Shown here piece after piece: positions 40,044 to 48,886 of a stretch of 64,000 nucleotides of DNA. The stretch comes from Actinomadura alba (GTDB lineage Bacteria; Actinomycetota; Actinomycetes; Streptosporangiales; Streptosporangiaceae). A program made the translations under genes and the position numbers. The stretch covers positions 62,001 to 126,000 of the forward strand of contig NZ_JABVEC010000017.1 of NCBI RefSeq assembly GCF_014323705.1, written 5' to 3'. Each line of letters opens with the position of its first letter. Position 1 is the stretch's first letter. The notes under the pieces were generated by a model. That model was not told where the DNA came from. It ran no database searches and worked only from the letters and a program-made list of their open reading frames with translations.

Positions 40044-41396
40044 TCAGCCGGCCGCGGAACCCTGCGGGCCGAAGACGTCGGTCAATGACCGGATCAGCGC
40101 GTTCGCCTGCTGCGACAGCGTCTGCTGAGCGTTGTCGGAAATTTCGCTCGGGCGGTTCGTGGCGTCAAGGCGCTGCACGAAGATCCGCAGCTTCCGGACC
40201 GATTCGTCCACCCGCCCGTGCTCGAAGTGATGCTGGGCCTGCGCACTGGCGTTGCGAAGTTGCGCGTACGCCGGACCGCGAAGCTCGCCGGACGCGGCGT
40301 ACCGTCCCATCGACTGGTCGATCGCCTCGAACGGCTCGGTCTTCGTACGTGCAAGGGACGCACGGGCCTTCCCGAGGAATTCCGAGATCTGGTCGTAGGG
40401 CGGCTCGGTCAGGCCCTTCGGATTGGTCGGCTCGTCCTTGGTCCAGAGCAGCTCCAGCGGGATGTAACCGCGGTAGGCACTGAGGCGCACGTCCGTGAAG
40501 AGCCGGTCCAGGTCCATGAGGACGTCGTTCTCGGCTCCGGCCGGCTTCTTCTTCACCTGGAAGTTGTTGCTGTACGGGAGCACCTTGGCGATGTCGCGGT
40601 ACCAGTCGTAACCCAGGCCGGTGGTGCTGCGGAACGGGCGGAAGTATCCGGTGTCATCGATGATGCCGATGTTCGGGCTGTCGACCCAGCGCAGGATCTG
40701 GATCGTCTGGTCCGCGGTCGCGGTCATGTCGCCGTGGTTCTGCAGGCCGATCCGCACCCCGCGGGCGGCGCCGTAGTCGGCGAGTTCGCGCAGCGGCGGG
40801 ACGATCCTGTTCCTCGCGATCGTCTCCCATCCCAGCTGGTCGATGTCGTTCGGCACGACGCCGGAGAAGACGCGCATGACGGGCGCGCCCATCTCGGCCG
40901 CGACATCGATCCAGAACTTCAGGCGTTCCACATCCAGCGCGCGCACGGCGTCGTCCGGGTCGGCGAAATCGTTCTGCGCCCCGGTGCCGCTGATCTCGAG
41001 CCCCAGCTCCCGGCACAGCTCCTTGATCTCCCGGGCGTACTGCATGATCTCGTCGCGCGGCTTGGTGGGCATCGTGTTGTTGTCATACCCCGGGATGTAG
41101 TACGCCGTGACGTCGACCGCGTCGAACCCGGCCTCCTTGGCGAATCGGATCGCCTGGAGCGTGTCGATGGGCGGTGCGCCCTTGCGGCCCTTCAACCACG
41201 CGTTCAGGTTGACGTTGAAGCTGTACAAGTTGAGGCTGACCTTGTAGTCGCCCTCGAAATACCGCGTTTCTGATTTCGCTGCGCTCACGGGAGCGGGCAC
41301 CGTATCCGCGGTCGCGGTGCGAATGCCCGAGACCGCCACCAACGACGCCATCGCCGCGACCACCGCCAAGATCAAACGAAATCGCCGCTGTCTCAT
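40044..41396 (-). CDS. secreted sugar phosphate isomerase/epimerase-like protein with FIMAH-type tail
   Basis: A 450-aa exported protein. A signal peptide (about 1-30, RLILAVVAAMASLVAVSG) precedes an AP-endonuclease-2/xylose-isomerase TIM barrel (about 50-340): VSLNLYSFNVN, AIRFAKEAGFDAVDVTAYYI, VMRVFSG, IGLQNHGDMT, IGIIDDTGYF. Glu, His and Asp ligands for a divalent metal are present. The C-terminal ~85 residues (HFEHGRVDESVRKLRIFVQR, SQQANALIRSL) look like a FIMAH domain. ATG 41396 has AAGGAG 6 nt upstream. A LacI-type operator lies 162 bp upstream, suggesting sugar control. Confidence 0.8.
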   Translation of the reverse strand: MRQRRFRLILAVVAAMASLVAVSGIRTATADTVPAPVSAAKSETRYFEGDYKVSLNLYSFNVNLNAWLKGRKGAPPIDTLQAIRFAKEAGFDAVDVTAYYIPGYDNNTMPTKPRDEIMQYAREIKELCRELGLEISGTGAQNDFADPDDAVRALDVERLKFWIDVAAEMGAPVMRVFSGVVPNDIDQLGWETIARNRIVPPLRELADYGAARGVRIGLQNHGDMTATADQTIQILRWVDSPNIGIIDDTGYFRPFRSTTGLGYDWYRDIAKVLPYSNNFQVKKKPAGAENDVLMDLDRLFTDVRLSAYRGYIPLELLWTKDEPTNPKGLTEPPYDQISEFLGKARASLARTKTEPFEAIDQSMGRYAASGELRGPAYAQLRNASAQAQHHFEHGRVDESVRKLRIFVQRLDATNRPSEISDNAQQTLSQQANALIRSLTDVFGPQGSAAG

Positions 41397-41557
41397 CCGG
41401 CACTCCTTGCTGCTTCGAGCCAGATCGCCGGTCGCCGTGCCGACCGCGCCGCTCTCGCGGCCCGTGTCACCGAGCCGCCAATATCGGTCGCGTCAGTCGT
41501 GTCACCGGGTTTCGATCCTTCGAGATCACCTGTTGCGCGCCGTCGTAGGCTAACCTC

Positions 41558-41571
41558 GGAAAACGCTTTCC
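41558..41571. promoter_or_regulatory. LacI-family operator (GGAAAACGCTTTCC)
   Basis: GGAAA-ACGC-TTTCC matches the centre-CG palindrome bound by LacI/GalR-type regulators, with one asymmetric base pair. It is upstream of the secreted isomerase-like gene (start 41396, minus strand). No LacI gene is in the window, so the regulator acts from elsewhere. Its presence ties the isomerase to sugar catabolism. Confidence 0.5.
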
Positions 41572-41585
41572 ACAAGGTCTGCTCA

Positions 41586-41623
41586 GATGTCCGCACTGCT
41601 CGTGTCCGCACTGCTCGGACATC
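41586..41623. repeat. 15-bp direct repeat flanked by an 8-bp inverted repeat
   Basis: GTCCGCACTGCTCG occurs twice in tandem (41589-41602 and 41604-41617), and the unit is bounded by GATGTCCG (41586-41593) and its inverse CGGACATC (41616-41623). It lies between the LacI-type operator and the decayed small-gene copy, in a gap of 355 bp (41397-41751) that holds no intact gene. Confidence 0.5.
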
Positions 41624-41639
41624 CGGGCGACCCGCCGGT

Positions 41640-41735
41640 TCAGCCGCCGGCGAGCCGGACGAGCTTGACGAAGACCGTTCCGGGTCGGCGGTGAGGCTCG
41701 GCCACCTTCGTCGAGATCGCCGAGCCTCTCCGGCC
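41640..41735 (-). pseudogene. decayed 3' end of a paralogue of the 130-aa DUF4132-linked gene
   Basis: On the minus strand the DNA from about 41735 down to a kept stop (TGA, 41640-41642) aligns base for base with the end of the gene at 43453-43845. It should read DLDEVADLTADPE-TVFVKLVRLAGG, against DLDEVVDLTTDPELVFIKLV in the intact copy. At least one base is lost after the DPE codons and others changed upstream, so there is no open frame. Only about 30 codons survive. It shows that a second small gene once existed near the DUF4132 pair. Confidence 0.6.
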
Positions 41736-41751
41736 GCCCTCCGGTCCGTGC

Positions 41752-42774
41752 TCAGCGGACGAACTCGGCGCGGACCCCCAGCAACCGCACCGGCCGCCGT
41801 TCGGTGAACCGGCCGAGGGCGGCGACGGCGGCCTGCTCGATCACGAAAGCCTCGGTGGCCGGTGCCGCGAGCGCGTGGCCATGAGTGCGGGTGATGAACG
41901 GCGCATAGCGCACCTTGACCACGACACGGCCGACCGGTCGCCCGTCGGCGGCGACGTCCTGCGCGACCCGCCGCGCCAAGAGCACCAGCTCTCGCCGTAC
42001 CTCGTCCCAGTCCTCGAGGTCGAGCTGGAAGGTGGTCTCGCGGCTGCGCGAACGCGCGACGTACGGCGTGCCGACCACCGGCGAGTCGTCCTGGCCCCGC
42101 GCGAGCCGGACCAGCCACGGCCCTGTGGCGGGGCCGAGCCGGGTGGCGAGCTCGTGCGGGTCAGCGGCCGCGAGCTCGCGTACCGTGCCGATGCCCATTC
42201 CGGTGAGCCGCCTGGCGGTCTTGGGCCCGATGCCCCACAGCGCGTCGGTCGGCAGGTCGCCGAGTATCTCGAACCACGTCCGGCCGGTCAGCCGGAAGAC
42301 TCCGGCGGGCTTGCCGAAGCCGGTCGCCAGCTTGGCCTGCAGCTTGTTGTGCCCGATGCCGACCGTGCAGTCGAGCTCGGTCGCTCCGCGCACGCGCGCC
42401 TGAATCCGGCGGGCCACCGCCTCGGGGTCGGGTGTGTCGACGCCGAGGAACGCCTCGTCCCAGCCGATCACCTCCACCACGGCGTCGAACTGCCGCAGCG
42501 TCGCCATCACCTCGGACGACGCCGCTTCGTAGGACTCCCGGTCGACGGGCAGGAACACCGCGTCGGGACATCGCCGCGCCGCCGTGCGCAAGGGGAGGCC
42601 GGAGTGCACGCCGAAGGCGCGGGCCTCGTAGGAGGCCGTGCTGACCACGCCGCGCTTGGAGGGATCGCCGTCACCGCCGACGACGACCGGCCGCCCGCGC
42701 AGCTCCGGGCGCCGGAGCACCTCGACCGCCGCGACGAACTGGTCGAGATCGACGTGCAGCACCCACCGGCTCAC
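41752..42774 (-). CDS. dinB: DNA polymerase IV (Y family)
   Basis: A 340-aa Y-family lesion-bypass polymerase. The N-terminus VSRWVLHVDLDQFVAAVEVL has the catalytic Asp. PVVVGGDGDPSKRGVVSTAS follows, then the GWDEAFLGVD motif (SxDEAFLD type with two carboxylates), VGIGHNKLQAKLATGFGKPA, helix-hairpin-helix WGIGPKTARRLTGMGIGTVR and the little-finger domain ending FTERRPVRLLGVRAEFV. It is short of some Pol IV proteins and lacks a visible beta-clamp tail. GTG 42774 is chosen by homology to the family start. Confidence 0.92.
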   Translation of the reverse strand: MSRWVLHVDLDQFVAAVEVLRRPELRGRPVVVGGDGDPSKRGVVSTASYEARAFGVHSGLPLRTAARRCPDAVFLPVDRESYEAASSEVMATLRQFDAVVEVIGWDEAFLGVDTPDPEAVARRIQARVRGATELDCTVGIGHNKLQAKLATGFGKPAGVFRLTGRTWFEILGDLPTDALWGIGPKTARRLTGMGIGTVRELAAADPHELATRLGPATGPWLVRLARGQDDSPVVGTPYVARSRSRETTFQLDLEDWDEVRRELVLLARRVAQDVAADGRPVGRVVVKVRYAPFITRTHGHALAAPATEAFVIEQAAVAALGRFTERRPVRLLGVRAEFVR

Positions 42775-42811
42775 ACTCCATTCTCGCCCCGCAGGCCCCC
42801 CGGCGACCGGA

Positions 42812-43435
42812 TCAGCCGAGGGTGACGGGGCCGCTCGAACCCATGAGCACGGCGGTGAGCGACGGGTGCCGCGCGGCGCGTACGTCAAGGTCGGCTCCGA
42901 GCGCCTCCAGGCGCGCGCACAACGTGTCCGGGTCAGGATCTGCGGCCGTGAACGAGGCGAGAACGACGCCGGGAAGGCCCCGGTCACACGGGTGCGGCGT
43001 GCTCCCCCAGTCGATGAGAAAGGGGACGGGCCCGCCGCCGGTCGCCGTGAGCCGCCACCTCAGCAGCTCACCGTCCGCCGTGCGCCGTGACATCGGCTCG
43101 GCGTCGCCGGGGTCGTGACCCCTCGCACGCGAGCGCTCGACCCGATCCTCGATGTCCCGCGTCCGGACCGCCCACGTGACCAGCCGGGGCTCGATCAGGT
43201 CGTCGATGCCGAACCACCTCGGCCGGTCCGGGACGGGCTGATCGGGATCCGGCCCGATGATCTCCAGGTACCGTCGCCCGCCGAGCCCGAGCAGCCGGTT
43301 GCGGGTGCCGAGGCCCGGGTGCCGTCCGCCCTCGACCGGGCGCACGCCGGTCAGCCTCTCGACGTGGCGCACCGCCTCGTCGAGGTCGGGCGCCGCGTAG
43401 ACCAGGTGGTCCAGCGACTCGTCGATGACGGACAT
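42812..43435 (-). CDS. VOC/glyoxalase-like domain protein
   Basis: A 207-aa protein with a glyoxalase-like fold (Glyoxalase_3 type). It starts ESLDHLVYAAPDLDEAVRHV, with GGRHPGLGTRNRLLGLGGRR and YLEIIGPDPDQP following. The metal-binding His and Glu of the classic enzymes are present in part (DHL, LEII). Its substrate is unknown. GGAGG lies 7 nt before ATG 43435. It follows the 130-aa DUF4132-linked gene by 17 nt and may be the last gene of that operon. Confidence 0.8.
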   Translation of the reverse strand: MSVIDESLDHLVYAAPDLDEAVRHVERLTGVRPVEGGRHPGLGTRNRLLGLGGRRYLEIIGPDPDQPVPDRPRWFGIDDLIEPRLVTWAVRTRDIEDRVERSRARGHDPGDAEPMSRRTADGELLRWRLTATGGGPVPFLIDWGSTPHPCDRGLPGVVLASFTAADPDPDTLCARLEALGADLDVRAARHPSLTAVLMGSSGPVTLG

Positions 43436-43452
43436 GGGCCTCCCTCCGCTGA

Positions 43453-43845
43453 TCAACCGCCGACGAGCTGGACGAGCTTGATGAAGACCAGCTCCGGGTC
43501 AGTGGTGAGGTCCACGACCTCGTCGAGGTCCTCTACCTGGCGGTCACCGGCGAGCAGAAAGAAGCCGTTGCTCAGGAAGGCCCGTTCGGCGATGTCGGCC
43601 TGGCGTTCCCAGTCGATCCGCCGGGCCTCGCGCATCCGATACCCGTTCAGCTCCGCCTCGGCGTCGTCGGGCCGGACAAGCCCGTTGAAGTGATGGGAAG
43701 GGCGCGCGTTGAACCGGGCGACCTCCTCCCGGACCCGCAGCCGGATCAGTTCGCGCACGGTCATGCTCTCGGGGAGATCGGGGATCTGGAACTCGTCGAC
43801 GGGCCTGCCGGTCGCCGTCTCATCCCGGAAGGTCACTCTGGCCAT
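43453..43845 (-). CDS. small protein linked to DUF4132 (unknown function)
   Basis: A 130-aa protein: FRDETATGRPVDEFQIPDLP, SMTVRELIRLRVREEVARFN, ERAFLSNGFFLLAGDRQVED and VDLTTDPELVFIKLVQLVGG. It has an acidic centre and a hydrophobic C-terminus (VFIKLVQLV) but no membrane helix or signal. The start overlaps the DUF4132 stop (TGATG). A decayed copy lies at 41640-41735, so the gene was once duplicated with its partner. It may be a substrate or chaperone of DUF4132, but this is only inference from coupling. Confidence 0.7.
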   Translation of the reverse strand: MARVTFRDETATGRPVDEFQIPDLPESMTVRELIRLRVREEVARFNARPSHHFNGLVRPDDAEAELNGYRMREARRIDWERQADIAERAFLSNGFFLLAGDRQVEDLDEVVDLTTDPELVFIKLVQLVGG

Positions 43846-46229
43846 CAGCCACCTCGCTTGATCTGCAACAGGATCGTCTCATCGGTGATCTCGGTGTCGT
43901 CGGCGAGCAGGAATGCCTTGCTGAGGATCAGGGCGAGGCGTTCGTCCTCGAACGGCAGGAAGACCTTGCCGGGGCTCGCGCCGCGGACCGGGACGATGCA
44001 CAGGTAGGAGTCGTCCGGCTCCATCAGGATGTTCGCGCTGCCCAGATGGATCTTGTACGTGCGGAGCTCACCTCGGACGACCAGATGGCGGCCATCGATC
44101 GAGCACCTGTCCGCGATCTTCGTGCGGGGAATGATGCGCGCCAGGGCATCCCGCCGCACTTCAGCGCTCGCGGTGAGCTCGCCGAAGCTCTCTCTGCGCC
44201 AGTACGCGCGGAGGCGGTCCTCGCCGTGGTCGGCCCAGTCCGGATCGGCGGCGAGCGACGTGACTCCGACGAAGAGGTCGACGTCCCGCATCGCCTCGCT
44301 GAAGACGATGGCGGGTACGTCGGCGAGCGGCGCGTCCCGCCAGGTCCCGTCCTCCCGGCGGGCGAAGCGCACCTGGTCGGTGGCTGCCAGCTCGAGGTCC
44401 TCGGCCCAGTCGGCGTACTCGTGGTAGAAGCTCGCCCGCCACTCCCCCGCCGCGAGCGTCCGCTCCGCGTCGGCCTCACCGCCGCCGTCCCAGGGTCCCA
44501 GCATCGTGGTCGTCCAGCCGCGCCCTTTGAGCAGCGCGTACAGCCGCCGGTAATGCACAATGTGCGCCGCGAACCGGTTGGAATAGGACCGGGTCTCCAA
44601 CTCCGCCGGCGTGAGGAGATAGATCTCCCGGAACGCCTGCTTGAACGGTTGCCGGATCCGCCGTTCGGTCAGCAGGTCCCGCCACGCCCGCACCTCACCG
44701 GGCTGAGCGCGGATGGGATGCCAGAGCCGGACCAGAGCGTCGTCTGCCGAACGAACCTGTCCGCCCGACGAGTCCTTGAGGACACTGCCGGCCTCGGCCG
44801 GGAGCACCGCCCGCCAGTCGCCGGGGGAGACCTCGATCTCCCAGATCAACCGGGAGACCATCGTCCCCGCGATCGGGTGCGCGGCCAGCTCGTCCCGCCA
44901 CCGGCCGTACGGCTGGACGCCCTCGACGGTGAATCCTGCCTCCAGCGCCCGGCCGAGCGTGGTCAGGTGGGCGCGGACCCGCTTCACCAGGTCGCGCAGT
45001 TCCTTCACCGTTTCGCTGTGATCGCGCCGCACGGCCGAGGGCACTGAGCGCAGTGGCTTCCCACCCGGCCCGTGCCACGCGAGGTCGACCTCGTCGGTCA
45101 CCGTGATGACGGCCTCATGGTCGCCCAGGGGCGTGCGCAGCATGCCGTCCCGATCGAAGCCGAGGTCGGGCAGCCGCAGCGCCACCTCGGTCCGGTCGGC
45201 CAGCGCGACCTCGATCTTCTTGAGCATCCGGTCGAGCTGCTTGGGCACCGCGGCGTGCCGGGCGATGCCGCGCACCGTGCGCAGCAGGGTCACCACCTCG
45301 GGGATGGGGAAGTCCTGCGCCGCGCGGGCGATCTCATACAGCAGCGCCTGCGAGGGCAGGGTCTTGGCCTTCGTGGGAGCGACCGCGATGCCGGGCAGCA
45401 GCCGCTCAAGCAGCTCCGGAAGCCACTTTTCGTCACGCAGCAGCACCACCCGGGCCGCGCGCCCCAGCACGTCCACCTCATCCCCGGTGAAGGCCTTGTC
45501 CGCCACGTACGGAATCTCGCCCGCCTGGATGGCGGCGGCCCGGGTGCCCGCCGCCTCGAGCGCCCGCCGCGCGAAGTCCGCATAGCCGACGGCGGCCAGC
45601 CGCTGCCAGGCGTCCGGCAGCATCGCGGGTGACTGGTACGAGCGGTCGGTCACCTCGGCCACCAGCGCCAGGTCGGGCACTTCCCACGCCAGGAACAGAC
45701 TCAGCTCGTCCTGGGCGATCGTGCCTTCCCGGCCGAGCCGCCGCGCGGCCTTCCGCCGCAGGTCCTCACCAGCCAGCCCCGCGACCGCGAGCAGGGCCCA
45801 CGGATGCTCGGTCCGCCCCTTATCGAGCATGAACTGCACCAATGTCCGCGCGGGCTCGGTGAGATCATCAGGCCAGGGGCCCGCGCAGCGCAGCAGGGCT
45901 CCCGCCGCCAGCGACAGGTCGGCCCACTTCCGGCGGGTCAGCCCGTCGACGAGGGCGGCGAACAGTCGCCGGCACGAATCGGGGCTGAACCGCACCTGCC
46001 GTTCCCGGGCGGCGTGCTCGACGAGAAATCTCGGCGAGGTGGTCGAACTCACGTAGGCGGCGGGCAGGAGCGCCCCGAGCTCCTCGTCGCTGATCTGGGA
46101 GAGATCGGGCCATCCTCCAGGGAAGTACTGTTCTCCCGGCGGATGATCAGTGAGTTCGGCGAGCACGGTCGCGGCCACGGGCGACAGCACGATGTCGGGG
46201 ACGGCGGTGTCGCCGCTGTCAGCGGTCAT
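43845..46229 (-). CDS. DUF4132 domain protein (second of tandem pair)
   Basis: A 794-aa protein. The N-terminal half is helical repeats. From about 430 the DUF4132 core begins, ending in the block IIPRTKIADRCSIDGRHLVV, RTYKIHLGSANILMEPDDSY, LCIVP and FLPFEDERLALILSKAFLLA. The gene ends in the same EITDETILLQIK motif as its upstream neighbour, so the two are recent paralogues. DUF4132 is found in MolR/YehI-type proteins, whose function is not well defined. It overlaps its neighbours by 4 nt and 1 nt. Confidence 0.85.
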   Translation of the reverse strand: MTADSGDTAVPDIVLSPVAATVLAELTDHPPGEQYFPGGWPDLSQISDEELGALLPAAYVSSTTSPRFLVEHAARERQVRFSPDSCRRLFAALVDGLTRRKWADLSLAAGALLRCAGPWPDDLTEPARTLVQFMLDKGRTEHPWALLAVAGLAGEDLRRKAARRLGREGTIAQDELSLFLAWEVPDLALVAEVTDRSYQSPAMLPDAWQRLAAVGYADFARRALEAAGTRAAAIQAGEIPYVADKAFTGDEVDVLGRAARVVLLRDEKWLPELLERLLPGIAVAPTKAKTLPSQALLYEIARAAQDFPIPEVVTLLRTVRGIARHAAVPKQLDRMLKKIEVALADRTEVALRLPDLGFDRDGMLRTPLGDHEAVITVTDEVDLAWHGPGGKPLRSVPSAVRRDHSETVKELRDLVKRVRAHLTTLGRALEAGFTVEGVQPYGRWRDELAAHPIAGTMVSRLIWEIEVSPGDWRAVLPAEAGSVLKDSSGGQVRSADDALVRLWHPIRAQPGEVRAWRDLLTERRIRQPFKQAFREIYLLTPAELETRSYSNRFAAHIVHYRRLYALLKGRGWTTTMLGPWDGGGEADAERTLAAGEWRASFYHEYADWAEDLELAATDQVRFARREDGTWRDAPLADVPAIVFSEAMRDVDLFVGVTSLAADPDWADHGEDRLRAYWRRESFGELTASAEVRRDALARIIPRTKIADRCSIDGRHLVVRGELRTYKIHLGSANILMEPDDSYLCIVPVRGASPGKVFLPFEDERLALILSKAFLLADDTEITDETILLQIKRGG

Positions 46230-48757
46230 CGAAGTTCCTTGATCTGACGAAGGATCGTCTCGTCGGTGATCTTCGTGTCATCGGCGAGCAGGAAGGCCTT
46301 GCTGAGGATCAGGGCGAGGCGCTCGTCCTCGAAGGGCAGGAACACCTTGTCGCCGCCTTTGCGCCGGGAGGGCACGATGCAAAGGTAGGAGTCGTCCGGT
46401 TCCATCAGGATGTTCGCACTGCCCAGATGGATCTTGTACGTCCGCATGTCTCCCCGGACCACGAGATAGCGGCCCGCGAAGGAACAGCGCTTCGCGATCT
46501 TGGTGCGCGGAATGATCCGCTCCAGGGCGTCCCTGCGTACTTCGGCGCTCGCCGTAAGATCCCCGAACGTGGTCTCCCGCCAGTACGCGCCGTAGCGCTC
46601 CTCGCCGCGATCGACCCAGTCGGCATCGGCCGCGATGGAGGTCACCCCGACGAACAGGTCAACATCCCGCATCGCCTCGCTGAACACGATGGGCGGCACC
46701 GTGTCGAGCGGTGTCTCTCGCCACTGTCGACCGTCCCGCCGCTGGAATCGGACCTGATCGGTGGCGGCGTAGTCGGGGTAGTCCGCGCCCTCGTCGGCGT
46801 TCTCGTGGTAGAAGCACGCGCGCCATGCCCCCTCGGCGAGAACGCCGATCGCCTCTCCCGAATAGCCCCCGTCGTAACTGCCGAGAAAGTTGGCCTGCCA
46901 GCCGCGTTCCTTGAACAGCGCGTACAGCCGGCGGTAATACACGATGTGCGCCGCGAACCGGTTGGAGTAGCCGCCGGTCTCCAGTTCGGCGGGCGTCAGC
47001 AGGTAGATCTCACGGAACGCCTGCTTGAACGGCTGGCGCATCTGGTTGACGGTGACGAACTCACGCCAGGTACGGATCTCCTGCGCGCTCGCACGGATCG
47101 GATGCCACACCCGTACGCGGGTTCCCTCGCCGGGCGTGGGCAACGGCCGTCCGCCGGCGGTGACGAGCCCGCCGTCGGCCGGTGTGGCCGCGGTCCACTC
47201 ACCGTCCGGCCCCTCGAACTCCCAGATCAGCCCGCGGGCGACCACGCCGGTGACGGGGTGCTCGCGGTAATGGCGGTTCCATTCGCCGTACGGCCAGACG
47301 CGCTCGGCCGACATCAGCCCTTCGATCCGGGCCCGCTCCCCCGAGAGCGTCCCGCGCACCTCCTTGAGGAGCGCCTTCAACTCTTTGATCTCGTCGGCGT
47401 GGGACTCCTTGAGGGCCGTGGGCGCCGACCGCAGCGCGCGGCCATCGGCGGTGGCATAGATCAGCCGCACTGTCATCGGATCCACGATCACCACCGCGGC
47501 CTCGTGATCTCCCAGTTTCCGGACCAGTGAGCCGTCGGCCCCCAGCCCGTGCGCCGGGACACTACGCTCGATCAGCTGTCCGGGCGTGATGCCCTGCCGC
47601 GCGGCCGCCGCTCGCAACGCCGTGTCGAGTTGCTTGCGCAACCCGCGATGCTTGATCTTCGCCTGCAGTCGCCAGAGCGCCTCAAGCGCCGACGGGTCGT
47701 CGATGTCCCCCAGCGCGTTGATCGCCGCTCCGGCGAGTACGAGATCTTCGATGACATCGCTCTTGATGTCGACCGCCCGCTCGGTGAGCCTCGTCAGGGA
47801 CCCCACCGCCGATGAACCTCCTGCGAGCGCGGCGGCCCAGACCAGACCGCGCGCAAGATCGGCGTGGTTCGGATGGGCCAGATAGTGGAGGTGCAGATCC
47901 GCGACCCATGCCGGGTACTCGTGCTTGGCGCTGCAGAAGGGGGCACCGGTGGCGAGCCCCCGCAGGCACTGCTCGACAAGGTCATGGGCGGACGCCGACT
48001 CCACGAGTTCCAGGCAACGCCGCCGCCATTTCTGCGACGGTCGCGGCCGGGCCAGGTCAGCGGCGTGCAACACCAGCTCGGTCAGGGCCGCCGGCGGGGC
48101 ACTCTCCAGCCGCTCTCTCAGCGGTGCGGCCCAGGAGTCGTACGGCGGCAGCACGCCTTCCGGCAGCCTCGCATCGTCGGCCGTGGTGAGGAGTTTGCGG
48201 AGGCGGCCGAGCAGGGCCCGCCGCTCGCTCGCACCGATCCCCGAATCGCGCATGAGCGCCTGGCTCACGTGGTTCAGCGAGGGCACGACGGCCCGGATGT
48301 CGTCGGGTGTGAGGTCCTCCGCGGCGTTCAGCACCAGTGAGAGGGACTCGGCGAACCAGAACGACAGCTCATATTCGGTGACCCGTGCGAGCATCACCGC
48401 GACCTCGGTCGGCGTCCACCCCCGCGTCCCCGGCATGACCAGCCGCAGCTCGTCATAGTGGTCCCACAGGGTGTCGGTGAACTCCGCCGCCAGCATCAAG
48501 GTGAGGGCCGCCGCCCTCCGCTCGGCCTGGTCCCGGCAGTCCAGGAGTCGCTGGGTAAGCTCCACATGCGCCTCATGACCTGCTGCGGCGAGCTCCTCGT
48601 GCTCCCGGACACCACGGCTGCGCAAACGCGCCGTGAAGTTCTGGCGCAGCCGGTCGAGAAGATCCACCAGCCATGGGAGCGTGTCGGCCGCCTTCATGCG
48701 GACATCGTCGAGACCGTCGTCCACGCGGGCGCGTTCCATCAACCGGTCGTAAAGCAT
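46226..48757 (-). CDS. DUF4132 domain protein (first of tandem pair)
   Basis: An 843-aa protein. It shares with the downstream paralogue the run FKQAFREIYLLTPAELETGG, YSNRFAAHIVYYRRLYALF, VFSEAMRDVDLFVGVTSIAA and the C-terminal YKIHLGSANILMEPDDSYLC block. Its N-terminal ~250 residues are different (LDRLRQNFTARLRSRGVREH), so the two probably recognise different partners with a common C-terminal machine. ATG 48757 has no strong Shine-Dalgarno. It is first in a coupled three-gene operon with the 794-aa protein and the 130-aa protein. Confidence 0.85.
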   Translation of the reverse strand: MLYDRLMERARVDDGLDDVRMKAADTLPWLVDLLDRLRQNFTARLRSRGVREHEELAAAGHEAHVELTQRLLDCRDQAERRAAALTLMLAAEFTDTLWDHYDELRLVMPGTRGWTPTEVAVMLARVTEYELSFWFAESLSLVLNAAEDLTPDDIRAVVPSLNHVSQALMRDSGIGASERRALLGRLRKLLTTADDARLPEGVLPPYDSWAAPLRERLESAPPAALTELVLHAADLARPRPSQKWRRRCLELVESASAHDLVEQCLRGLATGAPFCSAKHEYPAWVADLHLHYLAHPNHADLARGLVWAAALAGGSSAVGSLTRLTERAVDIKSDVIEDLVLAGAAINALGDIDDPSALEALWRLQAKIKHRGLRKQLDTALRAAAARQGITPGQLIERSVPAHGLGADGSLVRKLGDHEAAVVIVDPMTVRLIYATADGRALRSAPTALKESHADEIKELKALLKEVRGTLSGERARIEGLMSAERVWPYGEWNRHYREHPVTGVVARGLIWEFEGPDGEWTAATPADGGLVTAGGRPLPTPGEGTRVRVWHPIRASAQEIRTWREFVTVNQMRQPFKQAFREIYLLTPAELETGGYSNRFAAHIVYYRRLYALFKERGWQANFLGSYDGGYSGEAIGVLAEGAWRACFYHENADEGADYPDYAATDQVRFQRRDGRQWRETPLDTVPPIVFSEAMRDVDLFVGVTSIAADADWVDRGEERYGAYWRETTFGDLTASAEVRRDALERIIPRTKIAKRCSFAGRYLVVRGDMRTYKIHLGSANILMEPDDSYLCIVPSRRKGGDKVFLPFEDERLALILSKAFLLADDTKITDETILRQIKELR

Positions 48758-48886
48758 GCCGGGATCATGGCGTAGAGGTGTGACAGAAGACCGGGTCGCG
48801 GCAAGGCCATGGCCCTATCGCATAACGATCCGGTCGCGTACTCTCGCGGCTGGCCGCATGCTTAGAACGAGATTCGGGACAGCCTT

